Assembly: GCA_018725455.1 (NCBI GenBank) | Contig: QLUN01000002.1 | Coordinates: 1-25,089, forward strand | Length of the DNA: 25,089 bases | Reading direction: 5' to 3' | DNA from: Chloroflexota bacterium | Lineage (GTDB): Bacteria > Chloroflexota > Dehalococcoidia > SZUA-161 > SpSt-899 | Shown here: piece by piece, positions 6,612-14,279 of the stretch | Numbering within the stretch: position 1 is the first letter of the stretch | Layout of the letters: each line of letters starts with the position of its first letter | The notes under the pieces: model-generated | Seen by the model: only the letters and a program-made list of their open reading frames with translations | Told to the model about the DNA's origin: nothing | Databases searched by the model: none | Program-made: the position numbers and the translations under genes

Positions 6612-7676
6612 ATGAAAGCCGCGGTCTTGTACGGCCCTGAAGACATACGGGTGGAAGATATTCCTGAGGTGACGGTGTCTCGCGGTGAAATCGTCGTATC
6701 CATCAAGGCTGCGGCGATATGCGGAACAGATATCAGGATATACAAGAAAGGCCCGGACGGCAATGTGCCGGAGATGGCCGTCCTTGGCCACGAAATCGCC
6801 GGCGACGTTATCTCGATGGGACCAGAGGTGGAAGGTTTCTCGCCAGGGATGAGGGTCGCCATTGCGCCTAACTTCGGATGCGGCAGATGCCGGATGTGTA
6901 TCCGCGGTGACGAGCATCTATGCTCCCAGTACAGGGCGCTCGGTATCGACCTCCCCGGCGGGTTCGCCGAGAAAGTCCGCATTCCTGCCCCTGCCGTAAG
7001 TCGCGGGAACGTGGTCGGGATCCCGGAGGGTGTTTCCTATGAGGAAGCGGCCCTGAACGAGCCTCTCTCGTGCTGCCTGAACGGTCAGGAAGCGTGCGGA
7101 ATCCGAGCAGGACACTCCGTGGCCATCATAGGGGCCGGTACTATCGGTCTTATGCACATGATGTTAGCCCAGGCCGTCGGCGCGGGTCCGGTGCTTGTTG
7201 CTGATGTCTTGGACGAGCGGGTGAGTCTTGCCGGGGAGAGGGGGGCCGATGTCGCAATGAACTCAGCCGAGACGGATATCGTTGAGGCGGTGATGGATCT
7301 CACCGGCGGAATTGGAATGGACGCGGTCATAGTTGCCTGTCCTTCGCCTGAGGCACAAAAGGGTGCCCTCAGACTCGCCGCAACCGGCGGATACATCAAC
7401 TTCTTCGGAGGACTTCCCAGGGGCAGCCCTGGGGTCACTCTCGACACTAACGAAATCCATTACCGGCAGTTGGTCGTTACCGGCAGCACCAGGGCAAGCA
7501 AGAGGCAATACCGGACGACGCTTCACCTCATAGCAACCGGCAAGGTGAACGTGGGGGATCTAGTTACCAGTGTCGTGGACCTTGATGACATTGAGCTTGC
7601 CATGACTGATGCTGCGGCAGGTAGAGGCTTGAAAACCGTCGTAAAGTCACAGACGGACAGAGAGGGGGTGATATAG
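6612..7676 (+). CDS. Zinc-dependent medium-chain dehydrogenase (sorbitol/threonine dehydrogenase-like)
   Basis: This 354-aa enzyme would oxidise a polyol or secondary alcohol with NAD(P). From this start, the catalytic zinc ligands are Cys37 (CGTD), His60-Glu61 (GHE) and Glu150 (NEP). The structural-zinc cysteines are 90, 93, 96 and 104 (CGRCRMC and a later C). The Rossmann motif GAGTIG lies at 174-179. An in-frame ATG at 6603 sits directly on AGGCGG with no spacing, whereas 6612 is 9 nt from it and gives the usual MKAAVL start, so 6612 is chosen. Its coupling to a Gfo/Idh dehydrogenase suggests successive oxidation and reduction of one substrate. Confidence 0.9.
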   Translation: MKAAVLYGPEDIRVEDIPEVTVSRGEIVVSIKAAAICGTDIRIYKKGPDGNVPEMAVLGHEIAGDVISMGPEVEGFSPGMRVAIAPNFGCGRCRMCIRGDEHLCSQYRALGIDLPGGFAEKVRIPAPAVSRGNVVGIPEGVSYEEAALNEPLSCCLNGQEACGIRAGHSVAIIGAGTIGLMHMMLAQAVGAGPVLVADVLDERVSLAGERGADVAMNSAETDIVEAVMDLTGGIGMDAVIVACPSPEAQKGALRLAATGGYINFFGGLPRGSPGVTLDTNEIHYRQLVVTGSTRASKRQYRTTLHLIATGKVNVGDLVTSVVDLDDIELAMTDAAAGRGLKTVVKSQTDREGVI

Positions 7677-7689
7677 AAAAATGAGGTAA

Positions 7690-7785
7690 AAGGAAACATA
7701 CGGCAGGGTATTAAAATATGCAAAGGAGGAAAAAAGGTGCAAGGAAACATATGGCAGGGTATCAAAAATATGCAAAGGAGGAAAA
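7690..7785 (+). repeat. Tandem duplication of a leader including its ribosome site
   Basis: The stretch 7690-7733 (44 nt) is repeated at 7741-7785 (45 nt), offset by 51 bp with only a few differences. Both copies contain GGAAACATA, GGCAGGGTAT and GCAAAGGAGGAAAA. The duplication leaves two full Shine-Dalgarno sites before the binding-protein gene; only the second is next to the chosen ATG. It also creates an in-frame upstream GTG (7737). Confidence 0.9.
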
Positions 7786-7787
7786 GA

Positions 7788-8939
7788 ATGAAAAAAGGGG
7801 TCTGGGTAGTTCTATCGATGGTTCTGCTGGTCTCGGTCGTGGCTATGGGATGTCCGCCTCCTGTAGTAGAAAAACCAGTACTTGAACCGTGGAAAGAGGA
7901 AATCGTTATTGGGTGGACGCCACCCGATATCACCGGAGCCTTCATGACCGCGACGGATTGGTTTTATCGCAGCGTTGAAGACGCATGGCGACATGGATTC
8001 AATCCTAGACTCATCACTCGGTCTCCGGCCTCACATATAGCTTTTGCGGATCAGGTGGCCATCATCGAAGACTTCATTGCGATGGGCGTAGATGTAATTG
8101 TCATCTCGCCTATAGAAGTAGAAGTGATTAGGCCAGCTGTTCTCAGAGCTAACGAGGCCGGTATTCCGGTGATATTTGTAAACTTAAAGACGCCCATTAA
8201 AGGGGTTGAGGCAGTCTCTTATATTGGCTTCGATAACGAGATGTCAGGTGAGATTTCTGCCTTTGCCGTGGTAGATTACTTTGGTGGACCGGGTGTGTTA
8301 GGTACGGGGAGAAAGGTTGAGACTAGGCCGGGAGAATTCCTCGATCTAGCATGGTGGCAAGCCCTATATGCTGGTATCACTCCGGAAGAAAGAGCGGGTA
8401 TACGAGCAAGGGGAGCCCTTCTTGAGGGTGTTGCGGGCGGTTTCTTCTCTGTGGCTCGATTGACGGGTTTTCACAGGACGATTGATGCCTTTCCCGGTAT
8501 CGAAATAGTTACTACACTGCCAACAGACTGGAGCCGAGCGAAAGCTATCACGGCAACGGAGGACATTCTCATGGCCAATCCTCCAGGAACGATTGACTTC
8601 ATATGGGGGGCGTCTAGTGAGCCGTCTCTTGGCGGAATGCTAGCTGTTGAAGCTGCCGGCAGGCAAGGCGATGTGAGAGTATTCTCCATGAGCGCTACAG
8701 GGGAGACAGCGGCGAGGATAAGGGACGGAAGAATACAGGCGGATGTATGGCATGGTTTTGCGGAGTGGGGTTGGTACGGAACCTACTTTGCGATCATGGC
8801 AGCTCTGGGCCAAAACCCCCCTCCGATTTGGGATGTCAGACCGAGGACCATATTTGTGGAAAATACGCGTGAGTTCTTTCCTGAGCCATTCCTTCATCCC
8901 CTAGACTGGGATGCAGTTAAGGAGGCCACAAGGAGGTAG
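7788..8939 (+). CDS. Sugar ABC transporter substrate-binding lipoprotein, RbsB-like (CUT2)
   Basis: This 383-aa protein is the extracellular sugar receptor of the second transporter. The signal peptide (MKKGVW, then a hydrophobic run) ends in the lipobox Ala19-Met20-Gly21-Cys22, followed by a Pro/Glu linker. The mature region matches the periplasmic-binding/LacI fold: QVAIIEDFIAMGVDVIVISP, then PVIFVN, a long variable centre, and FIWGASSEPSLGGMLAVEAAGR before the C-terminal lobe. An in-frame GTG at 7737 is rejected because ATG 7788 follows AAAGGAGG directly and starts a proper signal peptide. The ATPase and permease genes come next, so the order is B-A-C. Regulation is not visible apart from the duplicated leader. 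Confidence 0.9.
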   Translation: MKKGVWVVLSMVLLVSVVAMGCPPPVVEKPVLEPWKEEIVIGWTPPDITGAFMTATDWFYRSVEDAWRHGFNPRLITRSPASHIAFADQVAIIEDFIAMGVDVIVISPIEVEVIRPAVLRANEAGIPVIFVNLKTPIKGVEAVSYIGFDNEMSGEISAFAVVDYFGGPGVLGTGRKVETRPGEFLDLAWWQALYAGITPEERAGIRARGALLEGVAGGFFSVARLTGFHRTIDAFPGIEIVTTLPTDWSRAKAITATEDILMANPPGTIDFIWGASSEPSLGGMLAVEAAGRQGDVRVFSMSATGETAARIRDGRIQADVWHGFAEWGWYGTYFAIMAALGQNPPPIWDVRPRTIFVENTREFFPEPFLHPLDWDAVKEATRR

Positions 8940-9124
8940 AATATAAAGTAAAGGTCCACCGAGGAGGATGCGTCTGACCTTCAGCCAGCCTTTTCCTCGG
9001 AGGCCAACCCCGTCGGTGAGGGGCTAAAGCCTTCACCGACGGGGAGCGGTAGTAACCCCGGCGGAGGGTGCGGGGGGCTATCCGCCGATAAACATAAGGT
9101 TACGGCAAAAGGAGAAGAAGAGGA
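8940..9124 (+). other. Hairpin-rich spacer between binding protein and ATPase genes
   Basis: Three inverted repeats occur in 185 bp. CCGAGGA (8959-8965) pairs with TCCTCGG (8994-9000). A perfect 12-bp stem joins 9008-9019 and 9033-9044 and can extend inward by about 3 pairs. CGGCGGA (9059-9065) pairs with TCCGCCG (9081-9087). No T-run follows. As with the hairpin at 1927-1963, these probably stabilise the binding-protein mRNA and reduce downstream expression. Confidence 0.6.
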
Positions 9125-10609
9125 ATGCCAACTGAGCCTCTATTGCGCCTAGAAGCTATTGATAAGAGTTTCCCGGGTGTTCATGCGCTTGATCATGTGG
9201 ATTTTGACCTTTATGAAGGAGAGACCCATGTTCTCCTGGGCGAAAATGGTGCTGGTAAATCTACCTTAGTGAAGATCCTTAGCGGTTCTTTGCCGAAAGA
9301 TAGCGGCCGTATCATCCTCCGGGGTAAACAGGTCGAAATAACCAGTTCTTACCATGCTCGTTTATTGGGAATAGGCATGGTTTATCAAGAGTTGAGTCTC
9401 ATTCCTGACCTGAGTGTAGTTGAGAACATCTTTCTAGGTAGATTGCCCAGACGCAGGGTTTTCTTTATTGATTGGCCAAGAATGTATGAAGAGGCTCAAC
9501 AAGTTCTGAAGAAACTGGGCCTTATTATTGACCCTAAAGTACCCGTAAGGCATCTTGGTCTGGCTGAACGACAGCTCGTAGAAATTGCCAAATGTTTGTC
9601 TTTAAATGAACGGATACTGCTCCTCGACGAACCTACATCAGCTCTATCAGAAGAGGAGCGGCAGCGACTTTTTAACCTCGTAAATGAATTGCGTGAACGG
9701 GGGATTTCTATTATTTATATCTCCCATCGCTTATCCGAGGTTCCCATAGTGGGCCAACGGGTGACTGTTCTGAGAGACGGGAAAAAGGTTGCTACATTAC
9801 CCGTAAATGGGGTGGGCGAGGACACTCTTATTCAGATGATGGTAGGAAGAGAACTTAAGGAACAGTATCCCAAAGAGAAAATGATCCCTGGTGAGCCTAT
9901 CTTGAAGGTGCAAGACCTGGAGGTAAAAGGGGCACTGCACCATGTGGACTTCACTTTGCATGAAGGGGAAATAGTGGGCATTTATGGTCTTCTGAATGCT
10001 GGATGTACTACCCTTGTGCGTGCATTATTTGGATTACAAAAGACTGATAGTGGTAAAATCTACGTTGATGGTAGAAGAGTTACCATATCTTCTCCGGAGG
10101 AGGCAATCGGGTTAGGATTGGGTTATCTCACCAGAGATAGAGCGGGAGATGGCCTCATACACCCAATGCCCGTATTGCCAAACATAACCCTGGCCAATTT
10201 AAAGGAATTCTCTCAGCTAGGTTTGCTTCAACATCAAAAAGAGCGACGAGAAGGAGAGAAACGCATCAAGGAATTGCGTGTTTTGCCTGCTGACTTGGGT
10301 CGATGTGCTATGTATCTGAGCGGTGGTAATCAGCAAAAAGTTGTGTTAGCCAAGTGGCTATGCAGTGGATCGAAGATTCTGATTTTTGATGAACCCACAC
10401 GGGGTATTGATGTAGGAGCAAAATCCGAGATTTTTCAACTTTTTAACCGATTGGTTAAGGAAAAGGTAGGAATCCTTATGATATCTTCGGAGTTGCCAGA
10501 AATTCTAGCCGTGGCTGACCGTATCTTCGTAATGCGAAGAGGAAGTTTTACTGCAGAATATCAAAGAGGAGAGGCAACGCAAGAGAAGCTGCTAAAAAGT
10601 GCCAGTTAG
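9125..10609 (+). CDS. Sugar ABC transporter ATP-binding protein, RbsA-like (two ABC domains)
   Basis: This 494-aa cytoplasmic ATPase belongs to the ribose/xylose/galactose (CUT2) class. Domain 1 has Walker A GENGAGKST (39-47), a signature-like LGLAERQLVEIAKCL (144-158), Walker B LLLDEPTSAL (165-174) and the His201 switch (ISHRLSEV). Domain 2 has a degenerate Walker A, GLLNAGCTT (288-296), lacking the lysine, then LSGGNQQKVVLAKWL (398-412) and IFDEPTRGIDVGAK. A degenerate second site is normal for RbsA proteins, though NAGCTT departs from the usual GAGRTE. AAAGGAG precedes the ATG. The RbsC-like permease gene follows 37 bp later. Confidence 0.93.
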   Translation: MPTEPLLRLEAIDKSFPGVHALDHVDFDLYEGETHVLLGENGAGKSTLVKILSGSLPKDSGRIILRGKQVEITSSYHARLLGIGMVYQELSLIPDLSVVENIFLGRLPRRRVFFIDWPRMYEEAQQVLKKLGLIIDPKVPVRHLGLAERQLVEIAKCLSLNERILLLDEPTSALSEEERQRLFNLVNELRERGISIIYISHRLSEVPIVGQRVTVLRDGKKVATLPVNGVGEDTLIQMMVGRELKEQYPKEKMIPGEPILKVQDLEVKGALHHVDFTLHEGEIVGIYGLLNAGCTTLVRALFGLQKTDSGKIYVDGRRVTISSPEEAIGLGLGYLTRDRAGDGLIHPMPVLPNITLANLKEFSQLGLLQHQKERREGEKRIKELRVLPADLGRCAMYLSGGNQQKVVLAKWLCSGSKILIFDEPTRGIDVGAKSEIFQLFNRLVKEKVGILMISSELPEILAVADRIFVMRRGSFTAEYQRGEATQEKLLKSAS

Positions 10610-10646
10610 GATACATAAATAGCAGGAAAAACAGGGAGGAATAGTT

Positions 10647-11735
10647 ATGAGGGAAAAGCGAACAAAAGTATCTAATATAGGAAATAACCCCGAGAGCACG
10701 GTATCCGCAATAGCATCTCCGAGAATATCTTTATTAATGGGGCGATTGGTCTCTATGGGGGGTGAAGCAAGCAAGAAGAGTTTGCTAAAAGGGGGGCCAC
10801 TTATTGCCCTGTTGCTCCTGATAGCATATCTTTCTTTTGCTTCACCTCATTTTTTTACCGCACGTAATCTTTCGAATGTAGCGGTACAATCTTCCATCAA
10901 CGCCATCCTTGCTATAGGTCAGACCATGGTTATTATTTCTGGAGGTATTGATCTATCCGTTGGCGCTGTCCTTGCTCTCTCAGCTTCCGTGGCTGCGGTA
11001 GCAATGACATACCATGGACAAAGTATGGTAGTTGGTATGCTTTTGGCTTTGGGGACGGGGGCGCTGGTGGGATCTATAAGTGGTATCGTCATTGCCAAAA
11101 CAAAGGTCCCCGATTTTGTTGCCACGCTGGGTATAATGACTGCGGCAAGAGGTCTAGCACTGATCGTGACAGGGGGGCTGCCGGTTCCCTCGCACAAGGC
11201 CCTTCTCGAAGTTGGAGCTGGATTGCCCTCAGGACTAATCTGGCTAGGTAGCGGCGATATTCTGGGTGTTCCGGTTCCGGCTCTAGTTATTGTAGCTGTA
11301 ACTATCATGGGATGGCATATCTTAACCAATACTACATTGGGCCGGGCTATTTATGCTATAGGAGGCAACCGGGAAGCTGCCAGAGTTTCAGGTATCAGCA
11401 TTGACCGCACCAAGATTATGGCTTATACTATCATGGGACTCTTGGCTGCAGTTGCTGGTATTGTCCTCACCGGCCGTCTAAATTCAGCCAATGCCTTAAT
11501 GGCGGGTGGGGCAGAATTGCACAGTATTGCTGCTGTAGTCATTGGCGGAACAACTCTCCTTGGTGGTGCGGGTGGTGTTGTCGGTACACTCATTGGCGCA
11601 TTCATAATGGGCACACTGGGTAACGGTTTGAACTTGCTCGGCGTCTCCGCTTTCTGGCAACAAGTCATTATGGGGATGCTTATTATTAGTGTTGTCGTTT
11701 TTGATCAATGGCGAAGAAGAAGATTCGCTGTCTAA
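10647..11735 (+). CDS. Sugar ABC transporter permease, RbsC-like
   Basis: This 362-aa inner-membrane permease forms the channel of the second transporter. After an unusually long polar N-terminus (about 48 residues) come many hydrophobic segments. Family segments visible are ARNLSNVAVQSSINAILAIG, GGIDLSVGAVLALS (the conserved GGIDLSVG), VPDFVATLGIMTAARGLAL, TTLGRAIYAIGGNREAARVSGI (the cytoplasmic coupling loop) and the C-terminal AAVVIGGTTLLGG and FWQQVIMG. GGGAGG precedes the ATG. Its stop is followed directly by a second, truncated RbsC C-terminus in a GC-richer sequence, which suggests this cassette replaced an older one. Confidence 0.93.
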   Translation: MREKRTKVSNIGNNPESTVSAIASPRISLLMGRLVSMGGEASKKSLLKGGPLIALLLLIAYLSFASPHFFTARNLSNVAVQSSINAILAIGQTMVIISGGIDLSVGAVLALSASVAAVAMTYHGQSMVVGMLLALGTGALVGSISGIVIAKTKVPDFVATLGIMTAARGLALIVTGGLPVPSHKALLEVGAGLPSGLIWLGSGDILGVPVPALVIVAVTIMGWHILTNTTLGRAIYAIGGNREAARVSGISIDRTKIMAYTIMGLLAAVAGIVLTGRLNSANALMAGGAELHSIAAVVIGGTTLLGGAGGVVGTLIGAFIMGTLGNGLNLLGVSAFWQQVIMGMLIISVVVFDQWRRRRFAV

Positions 11736-11752
11736 AATAAATAGGTATTTAG

Positions 11753-12130
11753 CCTGAGTTTTGCCGATGGCAAAATAAATCTCTACAAGGCATATATCTC
11801 GACATCTTCTCGGGGTTCCTCGTTGCGCTTGCGGGGATCATCCTTATAGGAAGGCTCGATTCCTATCATGGCACATTCGGTACGGGAATGGAGATGCACA
11901 TCATAGCAGCGGTGATCGTCGGCGGCCCCGCCCCGTACGGTGGGATCGGGCGGCTGTGGGGATCCCTAGCAGGGGCCATATTGCTCTCCATGGTCATCAA
12001 CGGGATGATGCTCCTCAGACTTCAATACTTCTGGCAGCAAGTTTCGGTGGGCGTAGTGATAATTCTGGCGGTTATGTTCTACACCCTCTACGGACTCAGT
12101 GGGTCGTGTGGAGTAGGGGGGGCGCAGTGA
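11753..12130 (+). pseudogene. C-terminal remnant of a second RbsC-like permease
   Basis: An open frame without a suitable start gives about 115 residues that match the last third of RbsC proteins. It contains FSGFLVALAGIILIGRLDS, IIAAVIVGGPAPYGGIGRLW and YFWQQVSVGVVIILAV. These align with GLLAAVAGIVLTGRLNS, SIAAVVIGGTTLLGG and FWQQVIMG in the intact permease just upstream. The first two-thirds of the gene are missing; homology begins near 11795, and what precedes it does not look like permease. The sequence is GC-richer than the intact transporter and similar to the kinase that follows. Its TGA overlaps the GTG start of the kinase by 4 bp, an original operon arrangement. It is probably the leftover end of a transporter replaced by the 7690-11735 cassette. 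An ATG at 11888 could allow an 80-aa product, probably not functional. Confidence 0.85.
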
Positions 12131-13677
12131 GCCGCAAGTGCGTCATCGGGGTCGATCTCGGAACGACAGGCACCAAGACGGGAATATTCGATTCAACGGG
12201 ACATCTTGTATCAGAGGCCTACGAGGAATCATGTCTTTACTATCCGAAGCCGAGCTGGGTGGAACAGGACATGATGGAGATATATGAGTCGGCGGTCCGG
12301 ACCATCAGGCGAGCGATGAGAGATGGAGGCGTCTCGCCGGGGGAGGTCAAAGCGATCGCCTTCGACGGACAGATGTCCGGCATAGGTGCTATTGATGAAG
12401 AGTTCAACCCGGTTACGCGATATGACTCGTGGCTCGACACCAGATGTTGCTGCTACGTGGATCTGATGCGCGAGGCAGCGGAACACAAGATTCTCGAGAG
12501 CAGCGGTTGTCCACCGACCTTCGCACACGGCCCGAAGATCCTCTGGTGGATGAACGAGCAGCCCGAGGTCTTCAAAAAGATCCACAAGTTCGTCGTGCCC
12601 GCTGGGTTCGTCGCGGGCAAAATGGCCGGCCTGGACGGAGACTCGGCGTTCATCGACCACACATACATCCACTTCAACGGGTTCTCCGACGTGGTCCGGG
12701 CACGCTGGTCGGAGAGGTTGTGTGAGACTTTTAGAGTGCCGATGGAAAAGCTTCCACGGATCGTGAACCCGTGGGATATAGTTGGCGCCCTGACGAAAGA
12801 GGCAGCCGATGAGTGCGGATTGAGGGAGGGTCTCCCGATAGCGGCTGGCGCCGGGGATCAGACCGCCGGCTATCTTGGGGCGGGCATTGTTTCCCCTGGT
12901 ATTATCCTCGATAACGCTGGCACAGCCTCGGTCATGGCGAGCTGCACCGATGCTTTCAAGCCCGACATCGCCAATAAAACGGTCATCATGTCCAGGTCAG
13001 TCATACCCGGGCTCTGGCACCCCCTGGCGTTCATCAACGGTGGAGGCTTATGCCTCAGGTGGTTCCGCGACGAGTTCAGCGCGGACATCACGCAAGAGGC
13101 AGGCGGGAAGGGTGGCGATGTTTACCGGTTGCTGGACGAGAGAGCAGCGCATGTCGAACCGGGCTCCGGTGGCATGCTTTTTGTACCCCACCTCGGCGGG
13201 AGGGTCCTGCCGAGCGACCCGCTGGTCCGGGGAGCGTGGGTGGGGTTCAGCTGGGGGCAGGGAAGGCCCGCCTTCTTCCGATCGATTCTTGAGGCAATCG
13301 CCTACGAATACCAGTATTACCTCGATGTGAAGCGGAAGCTTTTTCCGAATGTGGATTTCAACGAGGTGCGCGTGATCGGCGGTGGCGCTAAGAGCGACTT
13401 TTGGAACCAGATAAAGGCGGATGTACTGGGCATCCCGTACACGCGGCTTGAACGAACAGAGGTCTCGATTCTGGGAAGCGCGATGATCGCGGGGAATGCC
13501 GTCGGCATTTTCAAGGACCTGGCCGAGACCTCAACGATGATGGTGAAGACTATCGGTCGCGTCGAACCGCGCCCGGAGTATCATGAGAAGTACAGGCGCT
13601 ACGCGCACCTGTACCGCGAGCTCTTCTCATCTCTCTCTAAAGTATACGGAGAGCTTGCTGAGCTTGTGGAAACATAG
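12127..13677 (+). CDS. FGGY-family carbohydrate kinase (xylulokinase-like), copy 1
   Basis: This 516-aa cytoplasmic kinase would phosphorylate a ketose or polyol with ATP. The phosphate-binding DLGTTGTK lies at 10-17, DGQMSG at 80-85 (XylB normally has SGQMHG) and GAGDQTAGYLGAG at 241-253, with Asp244 the likely catalytic base. The ATP-side motifs GGGLCLRWFRDE and VIGGGAKSDFWNQIKADV complete the fold. The start is GTG 12127, just after AGGGGGGG; the frame is open further upstream, but that lies over the permease remnant and has no family match. The GTGA overlap implies translational coupling to the former permease. A Cys-Cys-Cys run (107-109) is unusual. The sugar is uncertain. Confidence 0.9.
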   Translation: MSRKCVIGVDLGTTGTKTGIFDSTGHLVSEAYEESCLYYPKPSWVEQDMMEIYESAVRTIRRAMRDGGVSPGEVKAIAFDGQMSGIGAIDEEFNPVTRYDSWLDTRCCCYVDLMREAAEHKILESSGCPPTFAHGPKILWWMNEQPEVFKKIHKFVVPAGFVAGKMAGLDGDSAFIDHTYIHFNGFSDVVRARWSERLCETFRVPMEKLPRIVNPWDIVGALTKEAADECGLREGLPIAAGAGDQTAGYLGAGIVSPGIILDNAGTASVMASCTDAFKPDIANKTVIMSRSVIPGLWHPLAFINGGGLCLRWFRDEFSADITQEAGGKGGDVYRLLDERAAHVEPGSGGMLFVPHLGGRVLPSDPLVRGAWVGFSWGQGRPAFFRSILEAIAYEYQYYLDVKRKLFPNVDFNEVRVIGGGAKSDFWNQIKADVLGIPYTRLERTEVSILGSAMIAGNAVGIFKDLAETSTMMVKTIGRVEPRPEYHEKYRRYAHLYRELFSSLSKVYGELAELVET

Positions 13678-13697
13678 CTATAGAATAGGTGAAGACC

Positions 13698-14276
13698 ATG
13701 CCCGACGAAAACCCGTTCCAGACCCTGATCGAACTTAAGACCGGCGTTATTAGCCCCCCGGTGGACCATGTGATTCGTCGACTATCGGACATAAAGACAA
13801 TATTTCGGGACAGGGACGCCGCAGAACAAGCGCTGACCGGGGAGGATCCGACGGTGTACGAAGTCTACAACGTTCCAGTTCCCGAGGAAACGGGGCAGCT
13901 TCAGCATTGCACCAGCGTTATACACCCGGGGGCTGTGGGGGATGAGTATCACATGACAAAGGGACACTATCACGCAAGACGCGCTACTGCCGAGATATAC
14001 CTTTGTCTTCGTGGTGAGGGGATCCTCCTGATGGAGACCGAGGATGGCCGGACCGCGCATCTCAGGATGTCGCCGGGGACGATGTCGTACATACCACCGT
14101 TCTGGGCTCACCGCACCGTGAACACAGGGAACGCGCCTCTCGTCTTTGTCGGGGTGTACCCCGGCAACGCAGGGCACGATTATGGCTCTGTTGCGAGGAT
14201 CGGGTTCCGCCAGAGAGTGATAAAGGGACCAGATGGGCCGCAGGTGGTCGCCGAAGAGGGCGCTGTCAGGAGGTAG
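13698..14276 (+). CDS. Cupin-type glucose-6-phosphate isomerase (cPGI)
   Basis: This 192-aa protein belongs to the metal-dependent cupin phosphoglucose isomerases, best known from Thermococcales and some bacteria and unrelated to classical PGI. The metal ligands are clear: His90 and His92 in TKGHYH, Glu99 in TAEIYL, and His138 in PFWAHRTVNTG. Spacing matches the family closely. The family motif YHMTKGHYHARRATAEIYLC (85-104) is complete. ATG 13698 lies 6 nt after AGGTG; the in-frame GTG at 13689 overlaps that ribosome site and is rejected. It lies 20 bp after the kinase gene and 3 bp before the AOR gene. It would interconvert fructose 6-phosphate and glucose 6-phosphate, or act on a related sugar phosphate. 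Confidence 0.88.
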   Translation: MPDENPFQTLIELKTGVISPPVDHVIRRLSDIKTIFRDRDAAEQALTGEDPTVYEVYNVPVPEETGQLQHCTSVIHPGAVGDEYHMTKGHYHARRATAEIYLCLRGEGILLMETEDGRTAHLRMSPGTMSYIPPFWAHRTVNTGNAPLVFVGVYPGNAGHDYGSVARIGFRQRVIKGPDGPQVVAEEGAVRR

Positions 14277-14279
14277 AGA

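Noticed and set aside
11956..12126. Longer N-terminus for the first FGGY kinase
   Set aside because: This stretch lies over the RbsC remnant in another frame, has no kinase features, and GTG 12127 with its upstream G-rich ribosome site gives the normal family start and a 516-aa length.
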